The translations under genes were made by a program, and so were the position numbers. This document shows positions 21,693 through 31,185 of a DNA stretch of 64,000 nt, in pieces. The notes beneath the pieces are model-generated. The model ran no database searches and was not told the DNA's origin. It worked only from the letters and a program-made list of their open reading frames with translations. Location: contig VMSR01000043.1 of assembly GCA_013792075.1 (NCBI GenBank), positions 1-64,000 on the forward strand, in the 5' to 3' direction. Numbering within the stretch: the stretch's first letter is position 1; each line of letters begins with the position of its first letter. This DNA comes from Desulfobacula sp. (GTDB taxonomy: Bacteria > Desulfobacterota > Desulfobacteria > Desulfobacterales > Desulfobacteraceae).

Positions 21693-23108
21693 ATGACACG
21701 ACAATTGAATAAAGGGGTTTTACGAGGTGGGACCAGAAGGATTGGGACGAGAAGGGTTAGGACCCGTTGGATAATAATGGGCTGGATTCTGGCTGCAGGG
21801 TTATGGGTATCTCCGGTTTGCGGCCTGGCATCGGATCTGATATCGGACCTGACCCTTTCCAAAGCGGTTGAAACAGCACTTTCCAGCAATCCAGGGCTTC
21901 AGGCCGCAGGCTTCGGCATCCTTTCTGCCCAGGAAAAGGTTATCCAGGCCCGTTCGGGTGCAATGCCCCAGGTTCAGCTTCAAGGACAGTCCAGCCGCAC
22001 CACCAATCCCATGTGGGCCTTTGGAACAAAACTGAACCAGGAATCCATCACCGCTCAGGATTTCGACCCTGGCCGGCTCAACCATCCGGACGGCATCACA
22101 AATTATTCGTCCGGTATTTTCGTTGCCTGGCCGGTGTATGACAGCGGCCAGACCTGGTATGGACTTCAGCAGGCCCACCTGAACAAGGAGGCTGCAGCGC
22201 TTTTTGACGAGCATACCCGGCAGCAGGTGATTGCCCAAACCATAACCGCCTATATCGGCGCCCTGTTTGCCAGGGAAAACCAAAGGGTTATCCAGCAGAT
22301 ATTGGAAACGGCCCATTCCCATCTGAAATTGGTACAATCCCGGTATAACGGGGGCTTTGTGGCAAAAAGCGATCTGCTGCGGGCCCAGGTCCAGATCGCC
22401 GACCTGGATCAGCAGCTGGCCGAGGCCAAAAGCCAGGTCGATATTGCCAAATGCCGGCTGAACGTTGCCATGGGGGTTGGCGGAGACGCGACCTATACCC
22501 TGTCAAGTCCCCTTGAGGCAGGTGATCCCATCGTCGGCAGTCTGGACACCTGGATTGCGACAGCTCTGTCCAACAGGCCGGATCTCAAGCACCTGGCATT
22601 TCAACAACAGATTGCCCAAAAAGAGATAGACAAATCAATGGCATCCCGGAATCCTTCGGTGAATCTCACAGGAAACTATGAGGTTAATTCCGAGGAGTTT
22701 GATGATTCGGCAACCAACTATACCATTGGTGCCGTTGTGTCCATGCCCTTGTTCACCGGCGGCCGGATCTCGGCAAAAATACGGGAGGCACAAATCAATC
22801 TCAAGCAGACCAAGGCCATGCTCCGGGGTATGGAACAGCAGATCTGCGGAGAAGCCCGCCAGGCTTTTTTCAATTCCCAGAGCGCCTGGGAGCGCATTCA
22901 AGTCAACCAGGCAGCCGTCGGTCAGTCTCAAGAGTCTTTGCGTATCGTGAAAAACCGGTATAACAGCGGTCTGTTCACCATTACCGATCTTCTGGATGCA
23001 CAACTCATGGTTCAGCAGAGCCTGACCCATAAAATAAAGGCTGTCCACGATTACAGGCTGGCTGCAACCCGCCTTGCCCTGGCAGCCGGAACCATTGACC
23101 CGCCATGA
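21693..23108 (+). CDS. TolC-family outer-membrane efflux channel
   Basis: A 471-residue protein. The start at 21693 is preferred over the frame opening at 21609 because AAGGAAG lies at 21681-21687 and it places a signal peptide (IIMGWILAAGLWVSPVCGLAS) near the N-terminus. The N-terminal stretch before it is unusually rich in Arg, Thr and Gly. Two repeated halves follow, each with coiled helices and LxxAxxxALxxNPxL-type motifs (LSKAVETALSSNPGLQAAG), plus QARSGAMPQ, SRYNGGFVAKSDLLRAQ and NRYNSGLFTITDLLDAQ, which are typical of TolC. It completes the tripartite pump and overlaps the SulP gene by ATGA. Confidence 0.92.
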   Translation: MTRQLNKGVLRGGTRRIGTRRVRTRWIIMGWILAAGLWVSPVCGLASDLISDLTLSKAVETALSSNPGLQAAGFGILSAQEKVIQARSGAMPQVQLQGQSSRTTNPMWAFGTKLNQESITAQDFDPGRLNHPDGITNYSSGIFVAWPVYDSGQTWYGLQQAHLNKEAAALFDEHTRQQVIAQTITAYIGALFARENQRVIQQILETAHSHLKLVQSRYNGGFVAKSDLLRAQVQIADLDQQLAEAKSQVDIAKCRLNVAMGVGGDATYTLSSPLEAGDPIVGSLDTWIATALSNRPDLKHLAFQQQIAQKEIDKSMASRNPSVNLTGNYEVNSEEFDDSATNYTIGAVVSMPLFTGGRISAKIREAQINLKQTKAMLRGMEQQICGEARQAFFNSQSAWERIQVNQAAVGQSQESLRIVKNRYNSGLFTITDLLDAQLMVQQSLTHKIKAVHDYRLAATRLALAAGTIDPP

Positions 23109-24871
23109 AGTCTGCATCTTCCTCAACACTGCCTGTTCGGAAGATTCCCTTGCGCGTCCGGTTGTTTCCTTTTTTGAAATGGATCAATCTGATCAACAAA
23201 AGATCGTTGCGGGCAGATCTTGCCGCAGGGCTCACCGGCGCCTTTATCGTCCTGCCCCAGGGGGTTTCCTTTGCAATGATCGCAGGGCTTCCGGCTGAAT
23301 ACGGTCTTTATACCGCCATCATTCCGCCCATTGTCGCAGCCCTTTTCGGTTCCTCCCTGCATTTGATCAGCGGACCGACCACAGCGCTTTCCATCATTGT
23401 TTTTTCTACGATCAGCCCTTTGGTGGAACCCGGTTCTGCCGGCTATATCAGTCTGGTTCTTACCTTGACCTTTCTTGCCGGTGTTTTCCAGCTGGCCTTT
23501 GGTCTTGCCCGACTGGGCACAGTGCTGAATTTTGTTTCCCATTCGGTTATTGTCGGGTTCACTGCCGGTGCTGCCTTTCTGATTGCAACCGGCCAGATAA
23601 AATATGCAATGGGGATAGATATCCCCAACGGGTCCTCATTTTTGACCAGCTGGTCCGTCATCATAAAATCCTTTGGCCAGGCCAATGGCTATGAATTGGC
23701 CGTTGCCGTGATAACCCTGGTCTGCGGTGCAGGGTTAAAAACATATCGGCCCCGCTGGCCAGGCCTTCTCATTGCCCTGATCCTCGGCAGCCTGTTTTCC
23801 ATTGTCATTCAGGGAGATGCCCATGGGGTCAGACTTCTCGGCCCTCTGCCAGGCCATCTCCCGCCGTTTTCAAGACCGGATCTGGCATTTGACACGATCC
23901 GGATGCTGGGCCCGGGTGCACTGGCCATCGCCCTTCTGGGGCTGATCGAAGCCTCGTCCATTGCCAGGTCCATAACCGTGCAGTCCAAGCAGCACATCAA
24001 CGGCAACCAGGAATTTATCGGCCAGGGACTTTCCAATATCGCGGGCAGTTTTTTTTCAGGGTATGCAAGTTCCGGGTCCTTTACCCGGTCCGGGGTTAAT
24101 TACGAATCAGGGGCCATCACCCCTTTTTCCAGTATTTTTTCAGCATTTTTTCTTTTGGCCATTATTCTGCTGGTGGCTCCCTTGACAGCCTGGCTCCCGT
24201 TATCCGCCATGGGGGGTGTCATTCTGATTGTGGCATTCAAATTGATCGATGTCCGCCATATTCTGGAAATTTTAAAAACCAGCCCCTCAGAATCTTTTGT
24301 GCTTTTGGTCACGTTTTGCGGCACACTTTTGTTTCAAATCGAGTTTGCCATTTATACAGGCGTTCTTCTTTCCCTTGCCCTCTACCTGACGCGGATGTCC
24401 CACCCGCATATCTACTCCCTTGTTCCAGACCCCAACGGCCCCCGGCGGCGCATGAAGGATATTTTCAATGACGAGCTTCCCGAATGTCCTCAATTGAAGA
24501 TCGTCCGGATCGACGGGTCTCTTTTTTTCGGGGCTGCCAACCATGTTTCGGAAATTTTTGAAGAGATGGACGCTGATGACCCCCAGCATCTGCTGATTGT
24601 GGGGTCCGGGATCAGCTATATCGATATATCCGGTGCCATGATGCTGGTCCAGGAAGCCCAAAGACGAAGGGCCCTGGGAAAAAACCTCTATCTGTGCCGG
24701 CTGGGAAAGGAAGTCCGGGACTTTCTTTCCCAGGGAGGATATATGCATGGCATCCAAGAGGCCAATGTCTTTGATTCAAAACAGGTGGCTATCTCCCAAA
24801 TTGTTTCCCGGCTGGATTTGCCTGTCTGCCGATCCTGTCCCCATAAAATTTTCAATGAGTGCCCCATTTAA
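23105..24871 (+). CDS. SulP-family anion transporter with STAS domain
   Basis: A 588-residue membrane protein. It has a transmembrane region with SulP signatures (LPQGVSFAMIAGLPAEYGLYTA; SGPTTALSIIVFS) and a C-terminal cytoplasmic STAS domain (about residues 455-560: LKIVRIDGSLFFGAANHV...SGISYIDISGAMML). The extreme C-terminus carries CRSCPHKIFNEC, a short Cys motif not usual for the family. SulP proteins carry sulfate, bicarbonate or other anions. Sulfate uptake would fit a sulfate reducer but is not shown. It is translationally coupled to tolC, an unusual association with an efflux operon. Confidence 0.9.
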   Translation: MKSASSSTLPVRKIPLRVRLFPFLKWINLINKRSLRADLAAGLTGAFIVLPQGVSFAMIAGLPAEYGLYTAIIPPIVAALFGSSLHLISGPTTALSIIVFSTISPLVEPGSAGYISLVLTLTFLAGVFQLAFGLARLGTVLNFVSHSVIVGFTAGAAFLIATGQIKYAMGIDIPNGSSFLTSWSVIIKSFGQANGYELAVAVITLVCGAGLKTYRPRWPGLLIALILGSLFSIVIQGDAHGVRLLGPLPGHLPPFSRPDLAFDTIRMLGPGALAIALLGLIEASSIARSITVQSKQHINGNQEFIGQGLSNIAGSFFSGYASSGSFTRSGVNYESGAITPFSSIFSAFFLLAIILLVAPLTAWLPLSAMGGVILIVAFKLIDVRHILEILKTSPSESFVLLVTFCGTLLFQIEFAIYTGVLLSLALYLTRMSHPHIYSLVPDPNGPRRRMKDIFNDELPECPQLKIVRIDGSLFFGAANHVSEIFEEMDADDPQHLLIVGSGISYIDISGAMMLVQEAQRRRALGKNLYLCRLGKEVRDFLSQGGYMHGIQEANVFDSKQVAISQIVSRLDLPVCRSCPHKIFNECPI

Positions 24872-24963
24872 AGTGTTCCATTAAAAAAAATCTCCTTCTT
24901 CACCATTTCTTCATAATGGCCATGCTATTTTCTTAGCCGGTAAACAAATAAATACATACTGGC

Positions 24964-25770
24964 ATGGCAATGAAGTATAAAGAACACCCTAATTTTATTG
25001 AAAAACAGAATCAATGGCTGTCACGCCTGGCAACCATTTTTTCATTTTGTCCTAGGAAGTCGGTTCTTGTGAGCGGGCAAACCTCTGGGGAATCCTTCTC
25101 CTGGATGATGGGGTTTCCGTTTGTGCTGGTTTCTCTGGGAATCGCCTTGGAATACAGCGGTTTTGATGTCTGGTGGATCTCCCATTTCTATGATGCCAAT
25201 ACCCAGTCCTGGCCATTTCGGGATCATTGGCTGTTTGATCGTGTCATCCATGGATGGGGAAGGCGTTTCGACATGGGGATCGCCCTGATGTGGCTGCTGG
25301 TTTTCTTTTCAGCATTTTTTTTTGCTCCGGTCAGAAAATTCAAAAAAAATTTGATCTATTTCCTCCTAGCGACGGCTGCCGGCCCTTTGATCGTGGGCGC
25401 TGGAAAACAGCTTACCCATATCTATACGCCCTGGGATCTGACATTATTTTCCGGCACGCTGCCCTATATTAGAGTCTTTGATTCGGTTCCCAGTGGACTG
25501 CCTGTGGGAGAGGCATTTCCGGCGGGCCATGCTGCAGGCGGGTATGCCTTTTTCAGCCTGTACTTTGTACTCAGGGTCCTTGCACCTTCGTACAAAAAAG
25601 CTGGCTTTGTGTTCGGGCTGATGCTGGGTCTCATATTTGGGATAGGCCAGCAGGTGAGAGGTGCGCATTTCCCCAGCCATGACCTGTTTACTATGGCGAT
25701 CTGCTGGCTGTCAGCTCTTTTTTTCCATTATATTTTTTATCCAAAAGACGGGAGATTTTATCCGCAATGA
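24964..25770 (+). CDS. PAP2-family membrane phosphatase
   Basis: A 268-residue protein with about six hydrophobic helices. The acid-phosphatase motifs are present in divergent form: GAGKQLTHIYTPWDL for the first, EAFPAGHAAGGYAFF for the PSGH motif, and VRGAHFPSHDLFT for the third, with H and D in a lipid-phosphatase-like HFxSHD spacing. Likely substrates are isoprenyl pyrophosphate, phosphatidic acid or lipid A phosphate. It is the first gene of a five-gene unit, overlapping the LTA-synthase-like gene by 4 bases. The genes after it (DgkA, two-component system) suggest membrane-lipid turnover. Confidence 0.85.
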   Translation: MAMKYKEHPNFIEKQNQWLSRLATIFSFCPRKSVLVSGQTSGESFSWMMGFPFVLVSLGIALEYSGFDVWWISHFYDANTQSWPFRDHWLFDRVIHGWGRRFDMGIALMWLLVFFSAFFFAPVRKFKKNLIYFLLATAAGPLIVGAGKQLTHIYTPWDLTLFSGTLPYIRVFDSVPSGLPVGEAFPAGHAAGGYAFFSLYFVLRVLAPSYKKAGFVFGLMLGLIFGIGQQVRGAHFPSHDLFTMAICWLSALFFHYIFYPKDGRFYPQ

Positions 25771-27725
25771 TACAGAAAAGTTTTAATATTCCAAAATCAC
25801 GATTTGTCATGGTGTTTTTTCTGGCAACGATTGTATTGGCAAGCTTTGCAGTGTTGAGGGCCGCGCTATTTGTCCGGGTCTGGAATCTCATCGACCCTGG
25901 TGAGTTGGTTTATATTTTTGGTCAGGGTCTTGTTTATGACATGGCGTTTATCAGTTATTTGTATATTCCATTTGTAATTTTATTGTTGGTTTTACCCAAT
26001 AAATGGTTCAACAGCTCCCCCTTCAAATACCTGGCACAGGGTGTCGGATTTTTGATCGTATACGGTCTTGGCTTTTGCTTCATTTCCGAATGGCTTTTCT
26101 GGGATGAATTCGGGGTGCGGTTTAATTTTATTTCCATTGATTACCTTGTCTATCGTCGCGAGGTCACGGATAACATTCTCCAATCCTATCCCGTATTCTG
26201 GATTCTCCCCATCCTGTTCATCATCGCCACGGTTATTTTTTGGAGGGTACGCTCCTTTTTTATAAAACCCTTGGCTGTTCGGGAGAAGTTTTCCCAAAGA
26301 CTTGTCATTGCCATCTGTCTCCTAGTGATCCCCGGCTCGGCATTCCTTTTTCTGAATCAATCCCAACGGGTTCTTTCTGATAATAATTATGTGAATGAAC
26401 TGGCGTCAAACGGCCCTTATCAGTTATTTGCCGCTTTCCGCAACAATACATTGGATTACCGGCAATTCTATAAAACTTTTGATGATAAAGTGCTTTCCGA
26501 TATATTAAAAGATCAGGTTACAGAAAAAAATGGCCACTACCATGGTCAGGGCTTATACAACATTGCCCGGCGAATTGAAGAAGAACAATCGCCCAAAAAA
26601 CTCAATGTTATTCTGATTTCGGTGGAGAGCCTGAGCGCAAGCTTTCTCACCCGTTTTGGGGAACAAAAAAATATTACGCCCTTTATGGATGACTGGTTTA
26701 AAAAAGGAAAACTTTTTACAAATTTTTATGCCACCGGCACCAGAACCATCCGGGGCCTTGAGGCCATAACCCTTTCCATCCCTCCGACACCGGGGCGTTC
26801 CATTGTAAAACGACCGGATAACGACCATATGTATAGTCTGGGCAAAGTATTCAAGGACAAGGGATATGATATTGCCTTTCTTTACGGGGGACGCGGATAT
26901 TTTGATAATATGAACATTTTCTTTTCAGGAAACGGATATCGCATTGTGGACCAAACCGGTTTTAGTGATAAAGAGGTCTCTTTTAAAAATGCCTGGGGTG
27001 TTTCAGATGAAGATCTGTACGACCGTGCCATTTATGAAGCAAATAAGGGTTACGATTCAAAAAAACCATTTTTTTTCCATATCATGACCACCAGCAATCA
27101 CCAGCCATTTACCTATCCGGAAGGGAAAATTGATCTGCCCCCCGGAGAGGGCGGATCCGGCAGCGGCAGGGACGGGGGGATAAAATATACAGATTATGCA
27201 CTGGGCCAATTGCTCAAAAAGGCTGCAAAGCAGCCCTGGTTTGAGGATACCCTTTTTGTGGTCACAGCGGACCATTGTGCTGCCAGTGCCGGTAAAATAG
27301 GGCTGCCTGTCAACAAATACCACATCCCTTTGTTCGTATATTCACCCAAACATATTGAGGCTGGTGAGATTGATCGACTTTCAAGCCAGATTGATCTGGC
27401 TCCCACCCTGCTTGCTTTGCTTCATTTTTCCTATGATAGTTTCTTTTTTGGGAAAAACATTCTGGCCCAGGATTTTAAAGAAAGAGCGTTTATTGCAAAT
27501 TACCAGAAACTTGGGATATTAAGCGGTGGAGAACTCCTGATCCTGTCACCGGGAAAAGAAATCGCTCTCATGGATATGGCTGCCGAGATACCTTCCCTTA
27601 AAAAAATACAAAATTCCTCTCCCTTTGTTAAAGAATTAATGTCATATTATCAGGGTGCTGATTATGTGCTGGGCAACAGATTAAACCGATGGGCCGACAA
27701 CCGAACAAATGTCGCGGCAAACTAA
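25767..27725 (+). CDS. LTA-synthase-family membrane sulfatase (phosphoglycerol/phosphoethanolamine transferase-like)
   Basis: A 652-residue protein. The N-terminal part has five predicted transmembrane helices (about residues 1-210), followed by an extracytoplasmic sulfatase domain from about 280. Catalytic-site features are ILISVESLSASF (metal-binding Glu), TGTRTIRGLEA (nucleophile Thr), IMTTSNHQPFTYP (His) and FVVTADHCA (Asp-His). The family transfers a head group from a phospholipid to a glycan, lipid or other acceptor. With DgkA next door, a phosphoglycerol transferase that releases diacylglycerol is an attractive reading, but phosphoethanolamine transfer is not excluded. It overlaps the PAP2 gene by ATGA. 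Confidence 0.88.
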   Translation: MIQKSFNIPKSRFVMVFFLATIVLASFAVLRAALFVRVWNLIDPGELVYIFGQGLVYDMAFISYLYIPFVILLLVLPNKWFNSSPFKYLAQGVGFLIVYGLGFCFISEWLFWDEFGVRFNFISIDYLVYRREVTDNILQSYPVFWILPILFIIATVIFWRVRSFFIKPLAVREKFSQRLVIAICLLVIPGSAFLFLNQSQRVLSDNNYVNELASNGPYQLFAAFRNNTLDYRQFYKTFDDKVLSDILKDQVTEKNGHYHGQGLYNIARRIEEEQSPKKLNVILISVESLSASFLTRFGEQKNITPFMDDWFKKGKLFTNFYATGTRTIRGLEAITLSIPPTPGRSIVKRPDNDHMYSLGKVFKDKGYDIAFLYGGRGYFDNMNIFFSGNGYRIVDQTGFSDKEVSFKNAWGVSDEDLYDRAIYEANKGYDSKKPFFFHIMTTSNHQPFTYPEGKIDLPPGEGGSGSGRDGGIKYTDYALGQLLKKAAKQPWFEDTLFVVTADHCAASAGKIGLPVNKYHIPLFVYSPKHIEAGEIDRLSSQIDLAPTLLALLHFSYDSFFFGKNILAQDFKERAFIANYQKLGILSGGELLILSPGKEIALMDMAAEIPSLKKIQNSSPFVKELMSYYQGADYVLGNRLNRWADNRTNVAAN

Positions 27726-27746
27726 TATTTTTATAAGGAAATTAAG

Positions 27747-28106
27747 ATGTCCCCCAAAAAACCAACAGGCCTCTCCCGCATTATAAAGGCGACAGGATAT
27801 TCATTCGCTGGATTCAAAGCCGCCTGGAGCCATGAAGCCGCATTTCGGCAGGAGTTGACGGGCTTGGCCGTGGTAATACCCCTTGGGCTTTTTCTAGGGC
27901 AAAACGGAATTGAAAGGGCGGTGTTGATATCATCGCCAATGATTGTGATTGTAACCGAGCTTTTAAATTCAGCTTTGGAGGCGGTTGTTGACCGGACAGG
28001 GCTTGAACATCACCCACTGGCAAAGCGGGCAAAGGATATGGGGTCTGCAGCCGTGTTTGTCAGCATCGCCATTGTGATCATTGTCTGGGTGCTCGTTCTT
28101 ATTTAG
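27747..28106 (+). CDS. dgkA: Diacylglycerol kinase (prokaryotic, membrane)
   Basis: A 119-residue membrane protein with three helices. It carries the DgkA signature: HEAAFRQELTG, then VTELLNSALEAVVDRTGLEHHPLAKRAKDMGSAAVF, including the NSA..E and KDxGSAAV catalytic residues. It phosphorylates diacylglycerol (or undecaprenol) at the inner membrane to recycle lipid. AAGGAAATTAAG upstream is the ribosome site. It ends with TAG. Its position directly after a lipid head-group transferase-like gene fits a role in reclaiming released diacylglycerol. Confidence 0.95.
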   Translation: MSPKKPTGLSRIIKATGYSFAGFKAAWSHEAAFRQELTGLAVVIPLGLFLGQNGIERAVLISSPMIVIVTELLNSALEAVVDRTGLEHHPLAKRAKDMGSAAVFVSIAIVIIVWVLVLI

Positions 28107-28152
28107 AAGGTGGTATTTTATAGGCACTCGGGCATAATCAGGAAATTTTGCT

Positions 28153-28830
28153 ATGACCATTCTCATTGTAGATGACGACGTTGAGCTGCTTGACCAGCTC
28201 GGTAAATCCTTGGAAAGGAAACGATACCAGGTCGAAACTGCGGTTAATGGAGAGCAGGCACTGGATAAAATATTTGCAGTTCCCTATGACCTTATTTTAC
28301 TGGACATCATGCTGCCCCGCCTGGATGGACTGGGGGTGCTCAAGGAAATACGGCTGGCTGGATTGAACACGCCGGTACTGATGCTCACTGCCAGAAGTGA
28401 TGTCGAAGACAGGGTGAAAGGGCTTGATTACGGTGCGGATGACTATCTGGCAAAGCCTTTTTCCATGGCTGAGCTGATGGCCAGGATCAGGGCACTGCTG
28501 CGAAGGGATGGAAAACGGAACCCGCTTCTTACTGCAGGCTGTGTTGAACTGGATACCGTCAGTCGCAGGGTTACCCAAAACGGAAAATTGCTCAATTTAA
28601 CATCCAAGGAATTTTCCATCCTTGAATTTTTACTGCACAATAAGGGAAGTGCTGTGTCAAGATTTAACATGGCGGAACATGTATGGGGAAATGATTTCGA
28701 CCCTTTTTCCATGTCCAATTTTATTGATGTCCACATTAAAAATCTGCGCAAAAAAATAGACTCCCACAGGGATGCTGAATTGATCAGGACAATCCGGGGT
28801 ATTGGCTTTATAATTGACGAGCCCCTATGA
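28153..28830 (+). CDS. OmpR/PhoB-family response regulator
   Basis: A 225-residue regulator. The N-terminal receiver domain shows IVDDDVELL (acidic pocket), LILLDIMLPRLDG with the phosphoryl Asp near residue 51, LTAR (Thr switch) and KPF (Lys). A C-terminal winged-helix DNA-binding domain follows (about 128-222; LTSKEFSILEFLLHNKG, VDVHIKNLRKKI, IRTIRGIGF). It is 46 bases after dgkA and overlaps its sensor kinase by ATGA. It likely controls the preceding lipid genes in response to envelope state; this is inferred from gene order only. Confidence 0.94.
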   Translation: MTILIVDDDVELLDQLGKSLERKRYQVETAVNGEQALDKIFAVPYDLILLDIMLPRLDGLGVLKEIRLAGLNTPVLMLTARSDVEDRVKGLDYGADDYLAKPFSMAELMARIRALLRRDGKRNPLLTAGCVELDTVSRRVTQNGKLLNLTSKEFSILEFLLHNKGSAVSRFNMAEHVWGNDFDPFSMSNFIDVHIKNLRKKIDSHRDAELIRTIRGIGFIIDEPL

Positions 28831-30215
28831 AAATCCGAAAAAAAATAACCCTATGGATTTCCGGCACCGCTTTATTGTCCACCATTGTTTTTTCTTGTTT
28901 TATTTTTTTTGAGCTGATGGAGGAGCCCTTCAAGTATATTGACCAGGAGATGCAGTACATGGCAGACGCCCTTGTGGAACAAATGCAGAAACAAGGGACG
29001 GAAAAGGGGGCTTATGATCTGTCCCATCTGCCCTATAATCCGGATACCTATTGGATCAGGGTAACGAACAATAAAGCAGATACCTTGTATCAGTCTGAAA
29101 TAACAAAGTTTACGGATATCCCCCCTTCTCCCAAAACAACGTATATGGTGGAACGGGTCATCCCGAGAGCACAAATCTGGCTGGGGCAGGATGACCATGA
29201 TGATGTGCTCTTCAGGGTAAGAGTGGTTAAAAAAAAGATAGACAATCTGCCCATTGAAGTTCGCATCGCCAAGCCCATTGAAAGCCTTGAGGAAGAATTG
29301 CTCGAATTGTTGCGCTATATTACCGTTAGTCTGACGGTATGTACTTTGATAATCATCATTTTAAGCTATCAGCTGGCCGGAAAAATTCTGGACCCTGTCG
29401 TCTCCATCACCCGAATGTCAAAAGAAATCAGTGAAAAATCTTTGGACAAACGCATCCCCCTGGGTCGGAACAAAGATGAATTATATGATCTTTCCTTTTC
29501 CCTGAATAAAATGTTTGACAGCCTCCAATATTCTTTTAAACGGCAGAAAGAATTTATCGGGAATGCGTCCCATGAGTTAAAAAGCCCTATCACACTGCTC
29601 ATGCTGGCCCAGGAAGAAATGCTGATGAACGATACGTTATCGGCATCCACACTCAACGACCTTACCAAACAGCTGGATACAACCCGCCGCATGAGCCATT
29701 TGGTAAGGAACCTGCTGGATCTTTCCCGGCTTGAACAGCAGGAAACCCTTATCAAGGTACCTGTTGACGTGGTAACCGTGGTGAACCAGGTTTTAGATGA
29801 CTATGCAGAGCTGTTTAAAGCAAAGAATATCAACATACAGAATAAACTTGCACAAGCATTGATGTTTCAAGGTGACAAAGAGAAGCTTTTCCGTCTGGTC
29901 ATCAACCTGATTGACAATGGCATCCGTTATAATTTTGAAAACAATGGAAAGCTTGTTGTTGAGGGAAGGAAAACAAACAAGGGGATATTGCTGGAAATTT
30001 TTAATACAGGCCAGGCGATTCCGGAAAAGGATCTGGATCGAATTTTTGAGCAGTTTTACAGGGTAGAAAAATCCCGTTCAATTACCCATGGCGGTTCAGG
30101 GCTTGGACTGGCCATAGCAAAAAAAATAGTCCAACTCCATGACGGTACCATTGATATCACCAATGAACCCGGAAGCCTTATAAAAACCGCTGTGTTTTTT
30201 CCTTTAAAAGCGTAA
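28827..30215 (+). CDS. Sensor histidine kinase
   Basis: A 462-residue membrane kinase. Two transmembrane helices (about residues 8-30 and 167-187) flank a periplasmic sensor of roughly 135 residues. Then come HAMP (KILDPVVSITRMSKEI), a HisKA H-box FIGNASHELKSPITLL (His near residue 249), an N-box (INLIDNGIRYNF) and G-boxes (GSGLGLAIAKKI). It is the cognate partner of the regulator gene it overlaps. The sensor domain has no family I recognise. The general layout resembles PmrB/QseC-type kinases that control envelope lipid modification. Confidence 0.93.
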   Translation: MKIRKKITLWISGTALLSTIVFSCFIFFELMEEPFKYIDQEMQYMADALVEQMQKQGTEKGAYDLSHLPYNPDTYWIRVTNNKADTLYQSEITKFTDIPPSPKTTYMVERVIPRAQIWLGQDDHDDVLFRVRVVKKKIDNLPIEVRIAKPIESLEEELLELLRYITVSLTVCTLIIIILSYQLAGKILDPVVSITRMSKEISEKSLDKRIPLGRNKDELYDLSFSLNKMFDSLQYSFKRQKEFIGNASHELKSPITLLMLAQEEMLMNDTLSASTLNDLTKQLDTTRRMSHLVRNLLDLSRLEQQETLIKVPVDVVTVVNQVLDDYAELFKAKNINIQNKLAQALMFQGDKEKLFRLVINLIDNGIRYNFENNGKLVVEGRKTNKGILLEIFNTGQAIPEKDLDRIFEQFYRVEKSRSITHGGSGLGLAIAKKIVQLHDGTIDITNEPGSLIKTAVFFPLKA

Positions 30216-30234
30216 TGGGGCAGCTATACAATGG

Positions 30235-30259
30235 TGAATTTATGAAATTCAAGACATTT
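30235..30259 (+). terminator. Possible terminator after the histidine kinase gene
   Basis: A short AT-rich hairpin TGAATTT-ATG-AAATTCA (30235-30251) is followed by AGACA and a run of eight T. It lies between convergent genes, just after the kinase stop. A wider pairing AATGGGG (30214-30220) with CCCCATT (30275-30281) encloses it. The stem is weak, so this is a tentative call. Confidence 0.4.
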
Positions 30260-30284
30260 TTTTTGAGCACCTTACCCCATTTCC

Positions 30285-31079
30285 CTATTCTGGGTTTTCC
30301 ATCAGGCCGTTGATCCGGTCAAAATAACGGCCCAGGGTTTCCGGGGAATGGGAGTCAGACCCCATCACAATGGGTATTCCCCGTTTAACGGCAGACCGGA
30401 TGATCCAGGGGCTTGGATAGGCCGCTTTTGCCGGATGGTTCAGGCCGGAGGTGTTGATTTCCATTTTGAGGTGATGGGTTTTCAGCAGATCAAGGGTCTG
30501 TTCAATAAGTGTTTGATGCCAGGAATCTGTTTCATCGAAACTCGGATTTGCCCCATTGTGTTTTTTTATCACATCCAGATGGCCGGCAATGTCGAACCAC
30601 TGTGTGGCGGCTGCCTGCTGGATGGTTTGATAATATTGTTGGTACAATGCCTTGATATCCCCTTTAAAGGCATGATCCAGGGTTTTTTTGAATTCTTGTT
30701 CATTGCCGTTGACCATGTAGTGGTCACCCTCCACCAGGATGCTGTGCACCGAGGCAATCAGAACATCCCAGTCCATGGCAACGATATCCTCAATCCAGGT
30801 GGCAATCTGGGGGATATATTCGATTTCAAGTCCTGTCAGGATGGTCAGCTTGTGGCCGTATTGCTGCCGGACCCGGTCAATTTCGTTTCGATAGGCCACA
30901 AGCCTTTGTTTGTCCATGGCATACCGTGTTTTAAAGGGCAGGGGCATATGGTCGGTTATGGCAATGGTGTGCAGTCCCTTTTTTATGGCGGATTTTACCA
31001 TGGTTTCAATGGTGTCGGTACCGTCTGAATAGGTTGAATGCATGTGGTGGTCTGAAAAAATATCAATGGGTGTCATCAT
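30285..31079 (-). CDS. PHP-domain phosphoesterase (histidinol-phosphatase-like)
   Basis: A protein of about 264 residues. PHP-family metal ligands are visible: DHHMHSTYSDGTDT at the N-terminus, AITDHMPLP, GLEIEYIP, IASVHSI and the C-terminal MGSDSHSPETLG. This is the layout of HisK-type histidinol phosphatases and related PHP phosphoesterases. The frame is open to a GTG at 31121. ATG codons at 31109, 31079 and 31076 are all possible; 31079 is given because homologues begin close to the DHHMHS motif. The true substrate is uncertain. It is a single gene ending in TAG. Confidence 0.85.
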   Translation of the reverse strand: MMTPIDIFSDHHMHSTYSDGTDTIETMVKSAIKKGLHTIAITDHMPLPFKTRYAMDKQRLVAYRNEIDRVRQQYGHKLTILTGLEIEYIPQIATWIEDIVAMDWDVLIASVHSILVEGDHYMVNGNEQEFKKTLDHAFKGDIKALYQQYYQTIQQAAATQWFDIAGHLDVIKKHNGANPSFDETDSWHQTLIEQTLDLLKTHHLKMEINTSGLNHPAKAAYPSPWIIRSAVKRGIPIVMGSDSHSPETLGRYFDRINGLMENPE

Positions 31080-31185
31080 CTTCTCTTCAGTGGTTAGGGT
31101 GGATTTCATTTTCCTATGCACATAAAGATAAGCAAGGATGGGGCATAATCAATCCGGCCAGGAAAACTTTATCCTTTAACAGGGC

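Noticed and set aside
30348-31028. Open frame of 226 codons on the plus strand over the PHP gene
   Set aside because: Antisense shadow of a gene with clear PHP metal motifs.
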